DNA of 64,000 nucleotides from NCBI GenBank assembly GCA_035528065.1, contig DATKZH010000247.1, positions 3,253 through 67,252 on the forward strand. Direction: 5' to 3'. This document shows, in pieces, positions 42,758-50,821 of the stretch (position 1 is the stretch's first letter; each line of letters starts with the position of its first letter). The notes under the pieces are model-generated. The model saw only the letters and a list, made by a program, of their open reading frames with translations. It did not search any database and was not told the origin of the DNA. This stretch comes from DATKZH01 sp035528065. Lineage in GTDB: Bacteria > Planctomycetota > Planctomycetia > Pirellulales > Thermoguttaceae. The position numbers and the translations under genes are program-made.

Positions 42758-44092
42758 TCAACCCAGCTTCCACGGCTTGCGGTACTCGTAGTGCAAAAGC
42801 CCGTTGGCCTCGTCGTTGTTGGTGAACCGTTCCTTCGTGACGTCCCAGTCGAGCCGGGCCTTGGTCGCCAGCGAGATGTTGGCCATCAGGCTGAAGCTGG
42901 TCGAGCGGTGGCCGATCTCCACGTCGGCGTGGGGCTTCTCGCGGGACTTGATGCAGTCGAGGAAGTTGCGGGCGTGCAGGGCCGTGAGGCCGGCGTTGTT
43001 GCCCTGGGCCTTCACCTCCATCGGCTCCATGCGCGGCTCGCGGTCCTGGAACTGTCCGCCGCGCTCGGGCACGACCTCGAAGCCTTTCGTGTCGACGTAG
43101 ACCGTCCCCTGCGTGCCGCGGATCTCGATTTCGCCGCGAGGGAAGGCCGGGTTGCCGCTCGCTTCGTACTGCCCGAACACGGCCAGCCGGCCCGACGCGA
43201 ACTCGAAGACGACCTCCAGGGTGTCGGGCACCGTGCGGTCGTCGTCGACGGCAAACCGGCCGCCCATCGCGCAGACGGAGGACGGGGCCTGCTCGCCGGT
43301 GACCCAGCGGATCGCGTCCAGGTAGTGAACGCCCCAGTTGCCCATCTGCGACGAGTAGAGCTGCCACCAGCGGAACTTGTACGGGGCGATGTTCGCCTGG
43401 TAGGGTCGCTCGGGCCGGGGGCCGAGCCACATGTCCCAGTTGAGGTCCTTGGGCGGCGGCTCGGGCTTCATGCGGCCTATGCCCGTGGGATACATGTTGC
43501 TCAGGCGATACGCCCGGCTGACCGTCACCTTGCCGACCTTGCCCGATTGGACGAAGTCGGCCAGCCGGGCATACAGCTCCGACGAACGGCGATGCGTGCC
43601 CACCTGCACCACCCGCTTGTTCCGCCGGGCGGCCTCCACCATGCGCCGACCCTCGTGGATCGTGATCGACATCGGCTTTTCCACGTAGACGTCCTTGCCG
43701 GCGTCGCAGGCGTCGACCGTCTGGATCGCGTGCCAGTGGTCGGGCGTGGCGATCACCACCGCGTCGACGTCCTTGCGGTTGATCAGGCGGCGGAAGTCGC
43801 CGCAGGTGTCGGCCTTGCCGTCCACCTTCTCGTTGGCCTTGGCGAGCGTGGGTTCGTAGACGTCGCACAGGGCGACGATCTGGATGTCGCCGTGCGTCAG
43901 GAAGGCGTCCATCAGTTGGCCGCCACGGTTGGCCACCCCGATGAACCCCAACCGCACCCGATCGTTGGCCCCACCTTGCTGAAAAGCGGGTGCCTGGAGG
44001 GCCGGGGAAGCGGCCAATCCCAGGGCGGCCGCCCCGGGCACCGCCCGAAGGGTCGTCCTGGCGAAAGTCCGTCTGGTGATCTTCTTGGTCAT
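42758..44092 (-). CDS. Gfo/Idh/MocA-family oxidoreductase with Tat signal
   Basis: 444 residues from the ATG at 44092; GGAGG lies six bases before it, and an earlier ATG two codons upstream directly abuts the GGAGG and is unlikely. The start MTKKITRRTFARTTLRAV carries the twin-Arg motif and is followed by an Ala-rich hydrophobic part, so it is exported folded, as usual for planctomycete members. Mature motifs match the paralogue: VRLGFIGVANRGGQLM, VVIATPDHWHAIQTVDACDA, DVYVEKPMSITIHEGRRMV, RAYRLSNMYPTGIG and DLNWDMWLGPRP. It acts on an unknown sugar-like substrate outside the cytoplasm. The paralogue at 41460-42695 starts 62 bases after its stop. Confidence 0.92.
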   Translation of the reverse strand: MTKKITRRTFARTTLRAVPGAAALGLAASPALQAPAFQQGGANDRVRLGFIGVANRGGQLMDAFLTHGDIQIVALCDVYEPTLAKANEKVDGKADTCGDFRRLINRKDVDAVVIATPDHWHAIQTVDACDAGKDVYVEKPMSITIHEGRRMVEAARRNKRVVQVGTHRRSSELYARLADFVQSGKVGKVTVSRAYRLSNMYPTGIGRMKPEPPPKDLNWDMWLGPRPERPYQANIAPYKFRWWQLYSSQMGNWGVHYLDAIRWVTGEQAPSSVCAMGGRFAVDDDRTVPDTLEVVFEFASGRLAVFGQYEASGNPAFPRGEIEIRGTQGTVYVDTKGFEVVPERGGQFQDREPRMEPMEVKAQGNNAGLTALHARNFLDCIKSREKPHADVEIGHRSTSFSLMANISLATKARLDWDVTKERFTNNDEANGLLHYEYRKPWKLG

Positions 44093-44332
44093 GAACATCC
44101 TCCGCGCGCAGAGAAACCGAATCGTCAGTCCCCCAGGGTACGCTCGGCGGTTGGGCAAGTCAACCACCGGCCCGAGCTTTCCCGGGGGACCGCGTGGTTG
44201 AGCTGGCTTCAAGGGAGCCACTTGCCGATTGCCATTGCCGGCCCGCCTCGCCTCGCGATATGATGCTCAGGGAGCACGTTCTCGCCACGTTGGCTTCCGG
44301 ACCTCATCCCCAAACTGATGGGAGGGCCAGGC

Positions 44333-45364
44333 ATGAGGCGCTGTTTGCTTGCCGCGTGTATGGCCACGGCTGCACTCGTGCCGACCGCCCGGGGCGGAGA
44401 ACCGGTTGACCGGGCGGAGGAAGAGCCGGAACCGCTGAAGACCAACTGGTCGCTGGGCGACGGCGTCCCGATGCCGACCATGGGCGGGATGCAGTTTTGG
44501 GGCGACGAGCTCTTCTTCCACGGCTGGCGAATCCAACGCAACGTCCTCACCGGCCACTGCCGGCTGTTAGACGGCAACAACCTGCGACACACCTGGGGCA
44601 CCTACGAGCACTGCCGCACCAAGCTCGAAGAGATCAAGAAAGATCAGAATCTGGCGCCCATGCAGGGCAAAGCCGTCATCGTCTTGCACGGCCTGGCCGA
44701 TACGCGGCTCTCGATGGCCCTGTTGTGCAAGCACCTGGAACGCAAGGGCGGATACACCGTCTTCAACGTGGCGTATCCCAGCACCCGGCAAAGCATTCGC
44801 GATCATGCCCGCGCCCTGGCCAAGATCATCCGGAGCCTGGACGGGATCGAGGAGATCAGCTTCGTCGGCCACAGCATGGGCAACATCGTCATCCGCCACT
44901 ACCTGGCCGACCAGACCGACGCCGCGACCGGTCGGCGACCGGACCCTCGGATCCGACGATTCGTGATGCTGGGGCCCCCGAACCACGGGTCGTCGCTGGC
45001 CGTCCGCTTCGGCGACGAGGAGCTGTTCACCACGGTGCTCGGCAAGCCGGGCGAGGAGCTGGGACGCCAATGGACCTGGCTGGAGTGCGACCTGGCGGTC
45101 CCCCAGTGCGAATTCGGCATCATCGCCGGGGGGCTCCGAAACGACCAGGGATTCAACCCTCTAATACCCGGCGACGACGACGGGGTGGTCGCGGTGGCCA
45201 CCACGCGACTGCCCGGCGCGTCGGATTTCGTCATGGTCCCCGTCCTCCATCCGTTGCTCCCCGCCGACTCGAGGGTGATGGACTACGCGCTCAGCTTTCT
45301 CCAGAACGGCTACTTCATCTCCGCCGACGAGCGGCAACCGGTGGGGGAGAAGGATGAAGGATGA
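44333..45364 (+). CDS. exported lipase-like alpha/beta hydrolase
   Basis: 343 residues from the ATG at 44333, with GGGAGGG about six bases upstream. Residues 1-21 look like a signal peptide. The fold is a lipase/esterase of the alpha/beta type: VIVLHGLADTRLSMALL (oxyanion-hole His-Gly, about 115), YTVFNVAYPSTRQSIRDHA, the nucleophile elbow FVGHSMGNIVIRHYLA (Ser near 182), MLGPPNHGSSLA, GDDDGVVAV (acid) and VPVLHPLL (His). Similar proteins hydrolyse carboxyl esters; the substrate is unknown. The C-terminus QPVGEKDEG runs straight into a G-rich low-complexity stretch, so the last few codons may be a repeat-derived extension. Confidence 0.85.
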   Translation: MRRCLLAACMATAALVPTARGGEPVDRAEEEPEPLKTNWSLGDGVPMPTMGGMQFWGDELFFHGWRIQRNVLTGHCRLLDGNNLRHTWGTYEHCRTKLEEIKKDQNLAPMQGKAVIVLHGLADTRLSMALLCKHLERKGGYTVFNVAYPSTRQSIRDHARALAKIIRSLDGIEEISFVGHSMGNIVIRHYLADQTDAATGRRPDPRIRRFVMLGPPNHGSSLAVRFGDEELFTTVLGKPGEELGRQWTWLECDLAVPQCEFGIIAGGLRNDQGFNPLIPGDDDGVVAVATTRLPGASDFVMVPVLHPLLPADSRVMDYALSFLQNGYFISADERQPVGEKDEG

Positions 45365-45508
45365 ATAACGAATGACGGACGATAAAGGACGGATTGCTGC
45401 GCGTCTGGCGAGTCGGGCAGCGAAGCGGCAAGCGGCTATCACGGCTTGACTCCACACTTGCTGCGGTCCACTCGCCACTCATCACTCACCCTTCGCCACT
45501 ACTCACGA
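45352..45508. repeat. G-rich/C-rich repeat island before ruvX
   Basis: Left, 45352-45393: GATGAAGGATGAATAACGAATGA-type units that overlap the lipase stop codon. Right, 45469-45508: CACTCGCCACTCATCACTCA-type units that end just before the ruvX ATG. Between them lies a copy of the CGAAGCGGCAAGCGGCT element (45421-45437). Confidence 0.65.
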
Positions 45509-45510
45509 CC

Positions 45511-45987
45511 ATGCCGCCCGACGCTTCCCAGACGCCTGAACGTGGCCGAGTCGCCGGGATTGACTTCGGGACGGTGCGGATCGGGATCGCGATCAGCGAT
45601 CCGGGCCGGACCATCGCCAGTCCGTACGAGAACTACACGCGACGTGGCCCGGAGCAAGATGCCCGGCGGTTCCAGCGCCTGGTGGCCGAGGAGGAAGTGG
45701 CGCTGTTGGTGGTCGGGCTTCCCGTGCACCTGGACGGCCGAGAGAGTGAGAAATCGGCCGAAGCCCGCCGGTTCGGCCAATGGCTATCCGAGGTGACCGG
45801 GGTGCCGGTGGTGTACTTCGACGAGCGGTTCACCAGCGTCCAGGCGGAGCAGCTCCTGCTGGCCGCCCAAATGACCAGCAAGCGTCGCAAGAAGCGTCTC
45901 GACATGCTCTCCGCGCAAATCATGCTCAGTGCGTATCTTGAGTCGCAAGCGTCGGGTGACGAGGAACCGGGGCCGCTCGACGATTGA
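45511..45987 (+). CDS. ruvX: Holliday junction resolvase-like nuclease RuvX (YqgF)
   Basis: 158 residues, the usual size. The RNase-H-like fold shows AGIDFGTVRIGIAISD (about 14, first acidic residue), ALLVVGLPVHLDGRESEKS (about 62) and VVYFDERFTSVQAEQLL (about 95, Asp-Glu-Arg), then the helical KRRKKRLDMLSAQIMLSAYLE. In E. coli YqgF acts in 16S rRNA 5'-end maturation; in others it resolves Holliday junctions. The start at 45511 is set by the conserved first motif; no ribosome site is visible because the C-rich repeat precedes it directly. Confidence 0.93.
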   Translation: MPPDASQTPERGRVAGIDFGTVRIGIAISDPGRTIASPYENYTRRGPEQDARRFQRLVAEEEVALLVVGLPVHLDGRESEKSAEARRFGQWLSEVTGVPVVYFDERFTSVQAEQLLLAAQMTSKRRKKRLDMLSAQIMLSAYLESQASGDEEPGPLDD

Positions 45988-46013
45988 CGGCGGCACCGCT
46001 GGGAGGGGTAGGA

Positions 46014-46034
46014 CGAAGCCGCAAGCGGCTTGCG
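46014..46034. repeat. copy of the CGAAGCCGCAAGCGGC element
   Basis: CGAAGCCGCAAGCGGCT followed by TGCG, in the 261-base gap between ruvX and the Tyr-rich protein gene. The core GCCGCAAGCGGC is palindromic around AA. Other copies lie at 45421-45437 (one change) and 53961-53977. Confidence 0.6.
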
Positions 46035-46248
46035 CGGCTCGGCTTCCCACGGTCCACTTCCTGAGCGCCGACTGTCGACTGGTTCTACCGCCTGTACCTT
46101 CTGTGCGGGATATTCACTTAATGCGCTTGGCGACCCGTGCCGATGCAGATAGTAGCCGACCCGGAACGCCGACGCGCGACCGGCCGTTTGGGGGGTGGTT
46201 GTGCGCAGTCGAGAAACCGAATCACACGTTCGAGAAGGGGGGAAGTTC

Positions 46249-46575
46249 ATGATCCGCCGGATGATCCTCGTGCTGCTCTGTGCAGCCGCGATCGTGGCCG
46301 TGATAACCGTCTCCGACGCCCAGGCCCAGCAAGCCTTCGGACGCCAGTGGGGTCGCAGCTACAGCACCCAGGACTGGAATCGCTTCTACCACTACCCTTA
46401 CGTCTACTACCCGCAGAACTTCTGGGGCACCGACTACTACCGCAGCTCCGAAGACTTGTACTTCCGCTATCCGCCCGAGATGCGGATCCCCGTCTACAAC
46501 AAGAACTGGCAGAACTACTACCCGCAAGATCGGCGGTACCACAAGGGCCACCACTTCATGCTCGACGTGTTTTAG
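46249..46575 (+). CDS. small exported Tyr-rich protein
   Basis: 108 residues from the ATG at 46249, preceded by GAAGGGGGGAAG. Residues 1-26 are a signal peptide with a likely Ala-x-Ala cut (SDAQAQQ). The mature part has about 17 Tyr in 80 residues plus many Asn, Arg, Phe and Trp (YHYPYVYYPQNFWGTDYY), with no Cys and few acidic residues. It is likely to be a periplasmic or surface structural protein. I recall similar short Tyr-rich exported proteins from other planctomycetes, without known function. It ends 25 bases from the stop of the convergent M20 peptidase gene. Confidence 0.75.
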   Translation: MIRRMILVLLCAAAIVAVITVSDAQAQQAFGRQWGRSYSTQDWNRFYHYPYVYYPQNFWGTDYYRSSEDLYFRYPPEMRIPVYNKNWQNYYPQDRRYHKGHHFMLDVF

Positions 46576-46600
46576 GCGGCGGCTGCGGACATCGCTGACT

Positions 46601-47797
46601 TCACTCCACCCCTTGGCGGCAGAACCGGTACAGGATCTCCGCCGCTTGTTCGAGTTGGTCCAACGGGAGCCACTCGTCCTCGGTGTGGGCCTGCTCGATC
46701 GAGCCGGGACCGAAGACAACCGTGGGGATCCCGGCGCCCGAAATGAACGAGGCGTCGGTCGCATAGGGCACCCCGACTTGGCGACAGCCGCCGACCACTT
46801 CCGTCGCGACGTCGGCAAGCCGATCGGCCAGCGGTCCGTTCCCCTCGTCGGAGAGGGCAAGCCCTTGCATGTAGGGCGGATCGTGCTCGAGCGGAAAACC
46901 GAGGTCGGCGTCCTCGGCAAGGTGATCGATCAGGTGTTGACGCGCGGACCGGGGGTCTTCGCCGGGCGGAAACCGGCGGTCGATCTCGATCGTGCATCGG
47001 GCGGGAATCGTGTTCACGCTGATCCCCCCCCGGATCGTGCCCACGCTCATCGTGGCCGGTCCGCAGAGCCGGTGGGATCCCAGGGTGCCGACGATCCGCT
47101 GCTGGTAGCGTTCGATCGCCGATAGCGCCCGGGCCATCTTGTAGATCGCATTGTCGCCGGCCTCGGGCTGGGCGCTGTGTGCGGCACGACCGCGTGCGTG
47201 GCACCGCCACCGCACGACTCCTTTGTGGGCGACCACCACGGCGAGATCGGTGGGCTCGGCGATCACGGCGGCGTCGGGCCGGCGGGGGATGATCTCGCCC
47301 GGCCCCCCCTCGATCGACTCGGCCAAGCGGTTCGCGCCGGAGAAGCCATACTCCTCATTGACGGTGCAGGCCATCACGATGGTGGGCATGCCGGCGGGAC
47401 GCTCCTCGGCCAATCGAGCGATCGCCGCCAGCATGGCGGCCATCCCGCCCTTGACGTCGCAAGCCCCTCGGCCATACAGCCGGCCGTCGCGAACCGTGGG
47501 TGTCCACGGCTCGACCGTCATCCCGCCGACCGGCACGGTGTCTTGGTGGACTCCCAGCAGGAGCAGTTTCCCGCCTCTCCGGACCGGCACATCACCGTCA
47601 AGGCGTGCGATGAGGTTGTCCCTCCCAGGCAGGGCTTCCAACCGTTGGTGAGGGAGTCCGAGCCGGTGGAACCATGACTGGAGGTGATCGGTGAGCCTCG
47701 CCTCACCGAATTCGGGTCCGATGTCCGGCCCTCCCATCGGATTGACACTCGGAATCGCCACCAACTCGCTGAGCGTCTCGACCAGGTTCAACTTCAC
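46601..47797 (-). CDS. M20-family metallopeptidase (ArgE/DapE type)
   Basis: 398 residues from the GTG at 47797, with GAGGAG upstream; the frame before it is Arg/Pro-rich and unsupported. M20 zinc residues are seen: LLLLGVHQDTVPVGG (His, Asp near 84), GRGACDVKGGMAAML (Asp near 115), ACTVNEEYGFSGANRL (catalytic Glu-Glu near 145), AVIAEPTDLAVV (Asp) and IEQAHTEDEWLP (His near 370). The middle dimerisation domain is in place. It hydrolyses an amide such as an acetyl- or succinyl-amino acid or a dipeptide; ArgE, DapE and carboxypeptidase G2 relatives cannot be separated by eye. Confidence 0.9.
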   Translation of the reverse strand: MKLNLVETLSELVAIPSVNPMGGPDIGPEFGEARLTDHLQSWFHRLGLPHQRLEALPGRDNLIARLDGDVPVRRGGKLLLLGVHQDTVPVGGMTVEPWTPTVRDGRLYGRGACDVKGGMAAMLAAIARLAEERPAGMPTIVMACTVNEEYGFSGANRLAESIEGGPGEIIPRRPDAAVIAEPTDLAVVVAHKGVVRWRCHARGRAAHSAQPEAGDNAIYKMARALSAIERYQQRIVGTLGSHRLCGPATMSVGTIRGGISVNTIPARCTIEIDRRFPPGEDPRSARQHLIDHLAEDADLGFPLEHDPPYMQGLALSDEGNGPLADRLADVATEVVGGCRQVGVPYATDASFISGAGIPTVVFGPGSIEQAHTEDEWLPLDQLEQAAEILYRFCRQGVE

Positions 47798-47973
47798 GGC
47801 ACTCCTCTTCGTAACCAGCGGGGGAAATCGTCGCCGGGGCTCGAACCGCGCCGGCGGATCGCTATTGTAATGGGGCGGTCCGTGGGGGACAAAGCGGCTC
47901 ATCCACCGTTATGGGGGGCGATGATGTCGCAAACCCGCCATTGGTTTTGTGCCCATTTACCTCAAAAGCGGGG

Positions 47974-48002
47974 TTGAGGATTTGAAACCGCTCAAGCATA
48001 AT
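47974..48002 (+). promoter_or_regulatory. promoter candidate of the small RNA unit
   Basis: TTGAGG (47974-47979), a 17-base spacer and CATAAT (47997-48002). The predicted RNA start, near 48009, is exactly at the foot of the first hairpin. It lies in the gap after the divergent M20 gene, and no protein gene begins nearby on the plus strand. Confidence 0.55.
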
Positions 48003-48008
48003 TAGACG

Positions 48009-48078
48009 CGTGTGAGGGGTTCCCCTCGCACGTTTGCCCTTCGTAGGTCCCTGCCCCGCCTACGAAGGGCTGTTTTTT
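48009..48078 (+). ncRNA. candidate small RNA: two hairpins with T-tract
   Basis: Two stacked hairpins in about 70 bases. The first pairs 48009-48019 with 48022-48032, eleven pairs including one G-U. After TTT, the second pairs 48036-48047 (GCCCTTCGTAGG) with 48059-48070 (CCTACGAAGGGC), twelve perfect pairs, and ends in TGTTTTTT. The unit is preceded by a TTGAGG-17-CATAAT promoter and contains no protein frame with support. Together this is the layout of a compact bacterial small RNA. A plain terminator is less likely because no plus-strand gene ends upstream. Confidence 0.5.
48036..48078 (+). terminator. intrinsic terminator (12-base stem, T-tract)
   Basis: A perfect 12-base stem (48036-48047 with 48059-48070), an 11-base loop, then TGTTTTTT (48071-48078). 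It is the strongest terminator in the window and forms the 3' half of the candidate small RNA. Confidence 0.85.
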
Positions 48079-48514
48079 GCGCGGGCGACGGAGCTCGTGT
48101 CCCAGGTTTGGCGGGCCTCCGGGCAGGCCCGGTCTCAGGCAACCCGACCGGGGTATTCCACCCGCCGGCCGATACGTTGCCCAGAGCCTTCTCGGCCTTC
48201 GGGGGCCGAAATCGCGGCGGATGGGCTGGGGGAGGTCGCTTTGAACAACCGCAACGCGGCCGAAAGACGGCTCTTTTTTGCGGGGCGTAGATCGCGGAGC
48301 CCCCGGCGGGGCAGCTCGAGCGGGTGGGTGTGGAGGACGGGTGGACCGGCGAATCAAGAAAACAGCCGCCGTCCCGGTCTGCCCCGCATCCGGGCGGCGG
48401 CATTGGCCCGTTGATTGCCGTGTGTTATATCAATCCGGGGTGACACATGGTTGTCACGCCGGCCGAGATATCGTCTCGAAAACCGCGAGATCCCTCCAGA
48501 TTCCTGGGGCACGC
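48079..48514. other. 436-base gap before the regulator gene
   Basis: No gene is supported. GCTCTTTTTTGCGGGGCG (48268-48285) resembles the T-tract side of the terminator at 48069-48085, suggesting a partial duplication. Near the end, CATTGGCCCGTTGATTGCC followed by TTATAT (48425-48430) could be a weak promoter (TTGGCC 48403-48408) for the regulator gene at 48515. Confidence 0.35.
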
Positions 48515-49942
48515 ATGGCCCGATCGCGAACCATCGCCGGCGAGCTGGCCAAGTTGCTGAATTCGGCGGCCCAGCCGATCTACGTGCTCGACGACGAGCA
48601 GACGCTCATCTTCTGCAATAAGGCCTGTCTGGAGTGGGTGGGCCGGACCGCCGACCAGCTTCACGGGCGGCGGTGCGCGTACCACTCGAGTCCCGAAGCG
48701 ACCGGTCCGGACGCGGTGGCGGCCGGGCTGTGCCCGTCGCCGGAAGTGCTGGCCGGGCGGGAGACGTCGGGCACGATCGCTTGTGTGGACGCGGAGGGAC
48801 GGCTCCGCCGACGCCGGGCACGGTTCGTCCCGCTGGGCGGAAGTCCGGAAGACACCATCGGACTGATCGCCCTCGTCGATACCGAAGACCTCCCGGACCC
48901 GGACCAGGGTCAAGAGACCGCCGCCCCCCCGACCGACCAGACCGAGACGGCCTGGCTGCACGACCGGATCCGCGCCTTTCGACATCAGGCCGCCGAGCGG
49001 GTCCGCGTCGATCGACTTCTGGGCGAGACTCCCGCGGCGCGACGAGCCCGGACGCAGGTCGTGTTGGCTGCCCAGAATCGCGCCAGCGTGCTCGTCGTTG
49101 GCCCGACGGGCAGCGGACGTCAGCACGTGGCCGAAGCCATCCACTACGCGGCGCGTTTGGCGACGCCGGGCTCGTTGATCCCGTTGGCCTGTTCGGTCCT
49201 GGGCGCCGACTTGATCCGTTCGACGGTCGCCGCCCTGGCGTCCCGGCGGCCGGCGCCCGGAGAGATCGGCGGCACGCTCCTGTTGAACGAAGCCGATGAG
49301 CTTCCTCCGGAGGTCCAGCCGGAGATGGCCCGAGTCTTTGCCGCCAGATCGTTCCCGATGCGATTGATCGCCACGGCCCGGCATTCGCTCGATGATCTGG
49401 CGCGACGCGGAAAGTACCGGGAGGACCTGGCCTCGCTCCTGAGCACGATCGTGATCGAGCTGCCGCCCTTGGCCGAGCGACGCGGCGATCTGCCGCTTCT
49501 GGCCCAACTGTTTCTGGAAGAGGCCAATGCGCGAGGCACAAAGCAGCTCGCCGGCTTCTCGCCCGAGGCGTTGGACCGCTTGGACGGCTACGCATGGCCG
49601 GGCAATCTCGACGAATTGGCCCAGATGGTTACCGAGGCCCACCGGCGCGCTGAAGGTGCCCGGATCGAAGTGGGCGACCTCCCGGAGCGAATCCATTTGG
49701 CCGCGTACGCCGCGGCGCATCCTCGGCGGCCGGAGGAAACCATCGTCCTGGACGAGTTCCTGGGCCGGATCGAACGGGAGTTGATCCATCGCGCGCTGGC
49801 GCAGGCCAAGGGGAACAAGACGAAAGCCGCCAAGCTGCTGGGCATGACTCGGCCCCGGCTCTATCGCCGGTTGGTGCAACTCGGTCTGGAGGAAGACTCT
49901 CCCGAGAGCTCGGGGGAGGGGCCTCCGGAAGCATCTTCCTGA
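48515..49942 (+). CDS. degenerate sigma-54-activator-like regulator (PAS, AAA+, Fis HTH)
   Basis: 475 residues from the ATG at 48515. A PAS-like start (AQPIYVLDDEQTLIFCNKAC, about 17-36) is followed by an AAA+ domain (about 175-395) and a Fis-type HTH (ELIHRALAQAKGNKTKAAKL with MTRPRLYRRL, about 425-455). The AAA+ part keeps REDLASLLSTIVIELPPLAERRGDLPLL and YAWPGNLDEL of sigma-54 activators. Walker A reads GPTGSGRQ, with Arg for the essential Lys; Walker B reads GGTLLLNEAD, with Asn for Asp; the GAFTGA loop that touches sigma-54 is absent. ATP hydrolysis and sigma-54 activation are therefore unlikely. It may be a ligand-sensing DNA-binding regulator. The small unknown gene at 50073 follows on the same strand. 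Confidence 0.82.
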   Translation: MARSRTIAGELAKLLNSAAQPIYVLDDEQTLIFCNKACLEWVGRTADQLHGRRCAYHSSPEATGPDAVAAGLCPSPEVLAGRETSGTIACVDAEGRLRRRRARFVPLGGSPEDTIGLIALVDTEDLPDPDQGQETAAPPTDQTETAWLHDRIRAFRHQAAERVRVDRLLGETPAARRARTQVVLAAQNRASVLVVGPTGSGRQHVAEAIHYAARLATPGSLIPLACSVLGADLIRSTVAALASRRPAPGEIGGTLLLNEADELPPEVQPEMARVFAARSFPMRLIATARHSLDDLARRGKYREDLASLLSTIVIELPPLAERRGDLPLLAQLFLEEANARGTKQLAGFSPEALDRLDGYAWPGNLDELAQMVTEAHRRAEGARIEVGDLPERIHLAAYAAAHPRRPEETIVLDEFLGRIERELIHRALAQAKGNKTKAAKLLGMTRPRLYRRLVQLGLEEDSPESSGEGPPEASS

Positions 49943-49997
49943 AATGTTTACGCCGGCCCGTGTGGTCGGTCGCCATGAGAACGCCTGACAGAACCGG

Positions 49998-50050
49998 TTG
50001 TGGTGCAGGCGTCCCGGCTGCACAGTGCGGCCGAGACGGCTGCACCACAA
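49998..50050. repeat. 53-base near-perfect palindrome
   Basis: The arms 49998-50023 and 50025-50050 match at 23 of 26 positions around a single central A. The outer eleven bases on each side (TTGTGGTGCAG / CTGCACCACAA) are perfect. It lies 55 bases after the regulator gene and 22 before the next gene. Parts of it recur at 59848-59905. Confidence 0.85.
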
Positions 50051-50072
50051 AGCCTTTGTTTGAGGCTTGAAG

Positions 50073-50567
50073 ATGACGCCGCCGCTGGCCCCCCCTTCAT
50101 CCGACCGCCCGCTGTCTGAACGGGCCAGCTCGGCCCGTTTGATTGTCTGCGAGCGCGGGGGGGAGTGGGCGGTCGGTTTGCGACGAGAGCTGCCCGTGCC
50201 GGGCGTCCGCGTCTACGAAACCCGGAGCTTGCCCGAGTGCTGGGCGATGCTCGCCCGCTGGCCGGCCAGTCTCCTCGTGGTCGAGCTGACCCGATCAAAC
50301 GCCGAGGCGTTGGTTGGGCGGATGACGTCGCTCGACCGGGAGTTTCCGTCGGCCCGTATGGCGGTGGTGGCCGAGCGGGAGCTGGCTCGGTGCGAGTGGC
50401 TCATGCGGGAGGCGGGGGCGGTTCACTTCACCGTATCCCCTCGCCGGTTGGGGCCGCTAGCACGTTTGGCCGTGCGACATCTCGACGCGGCCCCCCGTCC
50501 GGAGCGGACCCTCACCAGGCGGATTTGGGCCCGCCTGCCATGGGGGACCCGGCGGGATGAATGGTGA
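50073..50567 (+). CDS. small protein of unknown function, response-regulator-like fold possible
   Basis: 164 residues from the ATG at 50073, with GAGG about eight bases upstream. An in-frame TTG two codons earlier is an alternative. Residues 18-135 alternate strands and helices: SARLIVCERGGEWAVGLRRE, ASLLVVELTRSNAEALVGRM, FPSARMAVVAERELARCEWL, AGAVHFTVSPRRLGPLARLA. The spacing recalls a receiver domain, but the phospho-accepting Asp and the other acidic residues are not where they should be. It follows the degenerate regulator gene by 130 bases with the palindrome between, so the two may act together. I do not recognise a family. Confidence 0.6.
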   Translation: MTPPLAPPSSDRPLSERASSARLIVCERGGEWAVGLRRELPVPGVRVYETRSLPECWAMLARWPASLLVVELTRSNAEALVGRMTSLDREFPSARMAVVAERELARCEWLMREAGAVHFTVSPRRLGPLARLAVRHLDAAPRPERTLTRRIWARLPWGTRRDEW

Positions 50568-50821
50568 ATCGATGAATGATATTCCGGTTCCGTCGGGCTG
50601 TGAGGCTGGTAGCGGCTCCCACGCTGGAACGGGTTAGGGCCTGCGGAGAATCGCGAACGGTGCAACCGGAAAAAACGTACAGGTCCTAGACAGATTGCCC
50701 AGTCGATGTCGATGCAGTCTTTGACCTTCTGCCGAATCGTCGCGGCCAGGGGCTCCTAGCCGGCCTCTCGAGCCCCCCGACTTCCATCCGACACTCGGCG
50801 AACACCTGGGAGATCGTGCTC

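Noticed and set aside
41460..43868. 802-codon frame across both Gfo/Idh genes as a single fused protein
   Set aside because: The N-terminal half is the wrong frame of the upstream paralogue (Arg/Gly-rich); the true gene starts at 42695 with a ribosome site.
47992..48357. Minus- and plus-strand open frames across the small-RNA region
   Set aside because: They are Arg/Pro/Gly-rich, lack ribosome sites and run through a strong terminator hairpin.
50073..50567. Calling the small protein a response regulator receiver
   Set aside because: The conserved Asp and Lys positions are not found; only the secondary-structure rhythm is similar.
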